8,805 bases of DNA, from contig JAHITG010000290.1 in assembly GCA_018817865.1 (NCBI GenBank), positions 1 to 8,805 on the forward strand, given 5' to 3'. The position numbers and the translations under genes are program-made. Below the pieces are notes generated by a model. It searched no databases and was not told the DNA's origin. It saw nothing but the letters and a program-made list of their open reading frames with translations. How positions within the stretch are numbered: position 1 is the stretch's first letter; every line of letters starts with the position of its first letter. The stretch comes from Spirochaetota bacterium. Its GTDB lineage: Bacteria > Spirochaetota > JAHITG01. Positions 4,168 to 8,805 of the stretch are shown in pieces.

Positions 4168-7100
4168 ATGTTTGAAAAGATAATAGAATATTTTTCCAGA
4201 CGGCACCTGCTTACAAATTTTATCATGCTTGGAGTGTTTATCGGCGGGATATACTTCTGGCACGCCACCAATAAAGAGGAAATGCCTGATGTCTCTTTTG
4301 ACAGGATCAGGATCTCCGCATCCTATCCCGGCGCATCTCCTGAGGAAGTCGAATATTTTGTCACCCGGCCCCTTGAAGAAGAACTGAGAGGGCTTGACGG
4401 CATTTACAGCATAAAAAGTACCAGCAGTGCAGGCAACTGCGGTATTACCGTAGAACTGGAGCCGGATAATCCTGACAGGGATGAAGTCATTACCGATATA
4501 AAAAATACGGTCATGGAAGTAAAGCTGCCGGATGAAGTCACGGATGATCCCAGAGTCCGGGAATTCAAGACTTCGAAAAAAGCTATCATTGATATTGTTG
4601 TCATAGATACAAACATACATTTATTAAATGACAAAACCAGAAAAGAGCTTCAGAAATATGCCCTGGCCCTGGAAAACCAACTTTTAAACCTTCCAGAGGT
4701 AAACAGCATAAACCGTTCCGGATATCTTAAAGAAGAGCTCCAGATCAAGGCTATCCCGTGGAAATTAATGCAGTATAACATCCCTTTTAATACAGTAATG
4801 AAGGAGATCAGGAATAATAATATCCGTCAGCCGGCCGGGAGTATTGAGAATAAAGATGAAGCCAAAGTAACCCTGACAGCTGAGCTGGATAATGAAGACA
4901 AACTGAATGAGCTGATCGTACAGGGGGGGTTTGAAGGCCAGGCCATTCGGCTGAAAGATATAGCAACGGTTAATTTCGGTTTTGAAAAAAATACTTCAAT
5001 CATGAAAGTGAACGGCCATGAAGCTATTATCCTGAATGTCGTAAAGAACAGTTCAGCCGGTATCCTGAAAGCTGTTGACACTGTTATAAAAAAGGTGGAA
5101 GAATTTAAAAGTAACAGTTTGAAAGGCAGTTCCGTAAAGATCGTGATCCTGGATGATGGATCGCAGGATGTCCGCAACCGCCTTTCCCTCATAGGAATGA
5201 ATGGTGCGATCGGTTTTATCCTCATCCTCACCATGCTCTTTTTGTTCCTCAATTTCAGGGCCGGGGTCTGGGTCGCAATGGGCATCCCCTTTACTTTCTG
5301 TTTTGCCATGATAATCGCTTCCATGGCCGGCTATACGATCAACAATATTACACTTGCCGCGGTCATCATCGTAATGGGAATGGTTGTGGATGATGCGATC
5401 GTTGTCTCTGAAAACATTTCCCGGATGCATGCCAAAGGCATGCCCATGAAAGAGGCTGTAGTAAAAGGAACATCTTATGTCTTTCTTCCTATTGTAGCCA
5501 GCATCACGACTACCTGTGTGGCATTTATTCCTTTATTTGCTTTTACGGGCCGTATGGCCATGATGATCAAGTTCATTCCCCCTATTATCTTCTTTATGCT
5601 CGGGGGAAGCCTCTTTGAATCCATCTTTATCCTTCCTGCTCATATGAACCTGCATATGCCCCGTTTTCTAACTGTCCTTGTCTCATATATAAAACAGCTG
5701 TTTTTAAATCGACCTAATAAAAAAAGACCAACTGCTTCATATCGCAGTCAGGAACAGCAGCACTGGTTCCATGCAGTAGAAGATAAATACGGACGGCTCC
5801 TTGAAAAGATCTTAAAACATAAAATAATTATCTTTTCCACTTTCGGAGTATTGCTTGTATTAGCCGGTTTTATCTTTGTAAAGGAGATGAAATTTGTCCT
5901 CTTCCCCAATGAAGAGACCACCCAGTTCCATCTCTCAGCCATGGCAGCACCGGAAACGAAAAAGTACAAGACCGCTGTACTGGCCCGTCAGCTTGAGGAT
6001 ATCTTCTACCCTTATATCGGTAAAGAGGTAGTAGGATACAGGACCTTTATTGCCAGAAGCCGGAGGGGAGGGGCAGTAGAGGAGAACTCCATATCCATGC
6101 AAATTGAGATCGTACCCAAAGACCAGAGGAAGAGAACCTTAAACCAGCTCATTACGGAATGGCAGAAAAAATTTAAAGAGGTCAAGGACCTGCAGGAGAT
6201 CAAGATCATCAAAAGTCATTTCGGACAGGAGAGCGGCAGCCCCATAGAGATAAAGATCCAGGAGAATAACGAACAGGTCCGCATGAAAGTGGTAAATAAA
6301 CTTCTCGGTATTATGGAGAAGGATAAACTGCTTAAAAATGTAGAGATCGAACGCTCCCTGAGAAATCCCGAATACAAGATCGGGCTGAACAGGGATAAAA
6401 TAAAACGGCTGGGAATCAACCCGGTCAATATTGCATCCACTTTACGGTCTCTTCTGGAGGGATCGATCCTCTATGAACTCAAGGGTGAAGAGGAGGAGAT
6501 CGATGTCCGTTTTACATCCCTGGAGGCCTCAAAAAACAACCTTCGAAAAGTACTGAATGTACCCGTGGAGAACCAGGGGAATTATCTTGTTCCGCTGATA
6601 GATATCGTTAATATTGAGGAGGTGGTCAGTCCCAATTCCATTACCCGGGAAGACCTGAAAAGGACCACAAGTGTCTATTCGGGACTAAATGAAAAAGCCG
6701 GATTAACCCCTGTTGAGATCGCGGAAAAGTATGAAAAGGATGTCTTTCCGAAGATCATGACCGAACATCCGACCACGGTACTTTATTTTGCCGGCGAGGT
6801 GCAGGATACAAGAGAATCCAAGGGAGAATTTATGGCAGCGATCATCATGGTCATCTTTCTCATCTACATCATACTGGCCCTCCTGTTCAATTCCCTTTAT
6901 AAACCTCTTTTGATCATGCTGTCGATCCCTTTTGGTGTGGTCGGGATCATACTTGCTTTTTACCTTCATGGTATTACCGTATTCGGATTTTTTGCGGGGA
7001 TTGGAGCATTGGGTCTGGCAGGCGTTGTTGTCAATGACTCTATTGTCATGCTTGTAAAACTGGATAAAGAGCACCGGGAGATCGGGAAGAAAATAATTTC

Positions 7101-7368
7101 CATTAAACAGATCTCCGATATTGCAAAAACGCGCTTAAGGGCGGTCCTTTTAACAACCCTGACCACCGTAGCCGGCCTTCTGCCTACTGCCTACGGATTT
7201 GCAGGATATGATTCCATGCTGGCTGAAATGATGCTGGCGCTGGCCTGGGGATTGATGTTCGGCACCTTTATTACCCTGATCCTGATACCTTCTCTATACA
7301 GCCTGATGATGGATATAATAAAAAAATTCAAATTTGTAAGCAAGATACTGCCTGCTGAAGGAGATTAG
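4168..7368 (+). CDS. RND-family efflux transporter (AcrB/HAE-like inner-membrane pump)
   Basis: This protein has 1066 residues, the usual length for the AcrB-like family. The expected plan is visible: TM1 near 17-31, a large periplasmic porter loop (about 35-335), TM2-TM6 (about 340-500), a cytoplasmic linker (about 505-550), TM7 near 553-570, a second periplasmic loop (about 575-880), and TM8-TM12 (about 887-1048). TM4 carries the proton-relay pair D408-D409 in GMVVDDAIVVSENI. In TM10 the AcrB Lys940 position reads Asn (GVVVNDSIV, N956-D957), as in a large subgroup of RND pumps. TM11 keeps R989 and T996 in TRLRAVLLTTLTT. It should export hydrophobic or amphiphilic compounds using the proton gradient. 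The ATG at 4168 matches family N-termini (MFEKIIEYFSRRHLL), but only a weak AAAAG ribosome site precedes it. The outer-membrane channel gene follows after 9 bp. No periplasmic adaptor gene is adjacent in view. The substrate is not predictable. Confidence 0.95.
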   Translation: MFEKIIEYFSRRHLLTNFIMLGVFIGGIYFWHATNKEEMPDVSFDRIRISASYPGASPEEVEYFVTRPLEEELRGLDGIYSIKSTSSAGNCGITVELEPDNPDRDEVITDIKNTVMEVKLPDEVTDDPRVREFKTSKKAIIDIVVIDTNIHLLNDKTRKELQKYALALENQLLNLPEVNSINRSGYLKEELQIKAIPWKLMQYNIPFNTVMKEIRNNNIRQPAGSIENKDEAKVTLTAELDNEDKLNELIVQGGFEGQAIRLKDIATVNFGFEKNTSIMKVNGHEAIILNVVKNSSAGILKAVDTVIKKVEEFKSNSLKGSSVKIVILDDGSQDVRNRLSLIGMNGAIGFILILTMLFLFLNFRAGVWVAMGIPFTFCFAMIIASMAGYTINNITLAAVIIVMGMVVDDAIVVSENISRMHAKGMPMKEAVVKGTSYVFLPIVASITTTCVAFIPLFAFTGRMAMMIKFIPPIIFFMLGGSLFESIFILPAHMNLHMPRFLTVLVSYIKQLFLNRPNKKRPTASYRSQEQQHWFHAVEDKYGRLLEKILKHKIIIFSTFGVLLVLAGFIFVKEMKFVLFPNEETTQFHLSAMAAPETKKYKTAVLARQLEDIFYPYIGKEVVGYRTFIARSRRGGAVEENSISMQIEIVPKDQRKRTLNQLITEWQKKFKEVKDLQEIKIIKSHFGQESGSPIEIKIQENNEQVRMKVVNKLLGIMEKDKLLKNVEIERSLRNPEYKIGLNRDKIKRLGINPVNIASTLRSLLEGSILYELKGEEEEIDVRFTSLEASKNNLRKVLNVPVENQGNYLVPLIDIVNIEEVVSPNSITREDLKRTTSVYSGLNEKAGLTPVEIAEKYEKDVFPKIMTEHPTTVLYFAGEVQDTRESKGEFMAAIIMVIFLIYIILALLFNSLYKPLLIMLSIPFGVVGIILAFYLHGITVFGFFAGIGALGLAGVVVNDSIVMLVKLDKEHREIGKKIISIKQISDIAKTRLRAVLLTTLTTVAGLLPTAYGFAGYDSMLAEMMLALAWGLMFGTFITLILIPSLYSLMMDIIKKFKFVSKILPAEGD

Positions 7369-7377
7369 GAGAGGCCA

Positions 7378-8775
7378 ATGAAAATAACAAAATGGGCATA
7401 TTTTATAATATTATTATTGATCCTCTCGTCTTCTATTTATGCTGATCAGACAGACACAAAGCGGCTCTCCATGGAAGAATTTATTGACCTGGCCTGCAAA
7501 AATGACAGGACATTTCAGGAGATCCTCCTGGATGAGCTGATCCTGAAATATAAAAAAGACCTGGACCTCCCTGCAGGGGATATCATTCTTTCTGTAAAGG
7601 GGCAGTACAACCTTGCACTGGGGAACAATGCAGAGGACGGGCCCCAGGGGACGGTCTCTTTAAGCAAACTTTTTCCAAAAACAGGCACTGCCCTCGAAGC
7701 GCAATACGGGATCACCCGGTTCAATGCCCTGGATGTTACCAGTTCTGAATTCAACCTCTCTATCTCACAGCCTGTGGCCAGGAACGCCTTCGGCAGAGCA
7801 ACCCGCATCCAGGACAAAATATCAGATATAGAGATCGATATCGCACGGCACCAGATAGCAGAAGCGTATGAAGATTATCTTTCCTATCTGATAAAAATTT
7901 ACTACAACTGGTATTCCGCATACGCCAATTTAAAAGCAGGTGAAACCTTTTACAGTGAAAACCTGAAACTGCTGAAGAATATCCAGGCAAAAAGAAAAAG
8001 CAAGATCGCCCGGCCCATTGATGTGAACAAGATACAGCTCCAGGTAATAGCCAAACAGGAAAATCTATTATCCCTCTCTAATAATTACAACCACTACACT
8101 TATCTGATCAGACAGGCGGCACGCTATTCAAAGACTGAACCGCTTATGCCGGAGGAGCCTTCCCTTTATAAGGAGACAGACCCCTCCTTTATGAACAGTT
8201 ATACCCGTTTCACCAACACAAGCAGGACATATAAGGTTTTGAGATTACTGGAAAATAAAGGGATCAAAGAGATCGATAAATACGCTGATGACCTGCTCCC
8301 TTCAGCCAACCTGATATTGGGGTACAATATCGAAGGAGAAGATCTGAACTTGAGCCAGGACAGGAGCAAGATCTTTGCAGGGATCGAATTTGAGATGCCC
8401 TTCCCCGGCCAGAAAGAGAGGGCCGCACATAAAACATCGAAAGTGAACCTGAAAAAAACACGCCTCTCCATCACGAACAAGCACCTTCAGCTGTATACGG
8501 ACCTGAAGGACCTGCATGAAGAGATATCAAAACAGAAGAAACTGATCGAACTGGCTGAAGAAAAGATCACCCTGGCAAAAGCGATCATCCAGGAAGAGGC
8601 CAAAAACTACAATTACGGACAGGCTACCCTGAACGACCTTATCTCGGCTGAAAATGTACTGGAAGAGAACCGTTTCAACAGGATAAATCATATGATCCAG
8701 TACTATATCCTCATGGTGGAATGGATGCGCCTCACCGACGATCTGATCGTCTCCAAAGACATCCCGCAACATTAA
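7378..8775 (+). CDS. TolC-family outer-membrane efflux protein
   Basis: This protein has 465 residues. Residues 1-22 are a signal peptide (hydrophobic AYFIILLLILSSSI, likely cut after YA). No Cys follows the cut, so it does not appear to be a lipoprotein of the OprM type. The mature chain shows the two-fold pattern of outer-membrane efflux proteins: a beta segment with alternating residues near 90-133 (VSLSKLFPKTGTAL to LSISQPV), long helices about 140-250, a second beta segment near 308-340 (LILGYNIEGE, IFAGIEFEMPFPGQ), and long helices about 345-455. The YNYGQATLNDLISAENVLEE motif (411-430) is characteristic of the last helix. It should form a trimeric channel for the RND pump. Its ribosome site AGGAGAGG (7367-7374) overlaps the pump stop codon, so the two genes are translated from one mRNA. 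Family membership is clear from pattern rather than strong sequence identity. Confidence 0.9.
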   Translation: MKITKWAYFIILLLILSSSIYADQTDTKRLSMEEFIDLACKNDRTFQEILLDELILKYKKDLDLPAGDIILSVKGQYNLALGNNAEDGPQGTVSLSKLFPKTGTALEAQYGITRFNALDVTSSEFNLSISQPVARNAFGRATRIQDKISDIEIDIARHQIAEAYEDYLSYLIKIYYNWYSAYANLKAGETFYSENLKLLKNIQAKRKSKIARPIDVNKIQLQVIAKQENLLSLSNNYNHYTYLIRQAARYSKTEPLMPEEPSLYKETDPSFMNSYTRFTNTSRTYKVLRLLENKGIKEIDKYADDLLPSANLILGYNIEGEDLNLSQDRSKIFAGIEFEMPFPGQKERAAHKTSKVNLKKTRLSITNKHLQLYTDLKDLHEEISKQKKLIELAEEKITLAKAIIQEEAKNYNYGQATLNDLISAENVLEENRFNRINHMIQYYILMVEWMRLTDDLIVSKDIPQH

Positions 8776-8788
8776 TAAAAAAAAGAAT

Positions 8789-8805
8789 ACCACAGAGGCA
8801 CAGAG
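8789..8805 (+). repeat. Start of a dispersed CACAGAGG-CACAGAG intergenic repeat, cut by the window end
   Basis: ACCACAGAGGCACAGAG begins 13 bp after the channel gene stop codon, directly following an A-rich run. It contains CACAGAG twice, 8 bp apart. Bases 8789-8801 match 3994-4006 at 12 of 13 positions. From general memory, repeats of this wording occur between genes in many environmental bacteria and are often followed by a reverse-complement arm. The second arm, if present, lies outside the window. Confidence 0.55.

Noticed and set aside
4162..4620. 152-codon minus-strand open frame at the start of the RND gene
   Set aside because: Antisense shadow of a strongly recognisable RND coding sequence.
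5053..5430. Minus-strand open frame rich in His and Asp
   Set aside because: Antisense of the RND TM4 region; the residue pattern is produced by the complementary hydrophobic codons.
1..8805. CRISPR arrays, tRNA or rRNA genes, insertion-sequence ends
   Set aside because: No regularly spaced long direct repeats, cloverleaf pattern, rRNA-like sequence or transposase reading frame was seen.

Overview
The window comes from a double-membraned (Gram-negative-type) bacterium with a moderate to low G+C genome. The evidence is an RND-family inner-membrane transporter followed by a TolC-type outer-membrane channel, plus a signal-peptide-bearing hydrolase that is probably periplasmic. The mix of orphan receiver proteins, a PAS-GGDEF diguanylate cyclase and a dispersed CACAGAGGCACAGAG-type intergenic repeat fits an environmental bacterium, perhaps anaerobic. 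The sequence alone does not fix the phylum.

Layout. Positions 1-103 may hold the tail of a gene entering from the left (weak). Two minus-strand genes follow, forming a short operon read from about 1820 down to about 207: first an HTH-REC regulator (1216-1791), then a GAF-REC protein (284-1192). The operon has a good sigma-70-like promoter at 1826-1853 with a 9-bp tandem repeat across its -10 box, and hairpins after the last stop codon. Positions 1854-2155 hold no convincing gene but contain three small hairpins and open frames on both strands. A secreted UlaG-like metallo-beta-lactamase-fold hydrolase (2216-2944, +) converges on a PAS-GGDEF diguanylate cyclase (2966-3871, -). A 296-bp divergent spacer, containing a degraded dispersed repeat, leads to the RND pump gene (4168-7368, +) and the outer-membrane channel gene (7378-8775, +). 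These two are 9 bp apart and clearly co-transcribed. The window ends inside another copy of the dispersed repeat.

How the genes may work together. The left operon looks like phosphorelay output without a kinase: both proteins carry complete receiver active sites, so an unseen histidine kinase would have to phosphorylate them. The diguanylate cyclase has an intact active site and an intact inhibitory I-site, and should make c-di-GMP in response to its Cys-bearing PAS sensor. The RND and TolC-like proteins should form an efflux system, but no periplasmic adaptor gene is visible here. No CRISPR array, tRNA, rRNA or insertion sequence was recognised. Nothing here is clearly a new system. The points most worth a second look are the kinase-less receiver pair, the missing adaptor, the structured intergenic region near 2.0-2.16 kb and the dispersed repeat.
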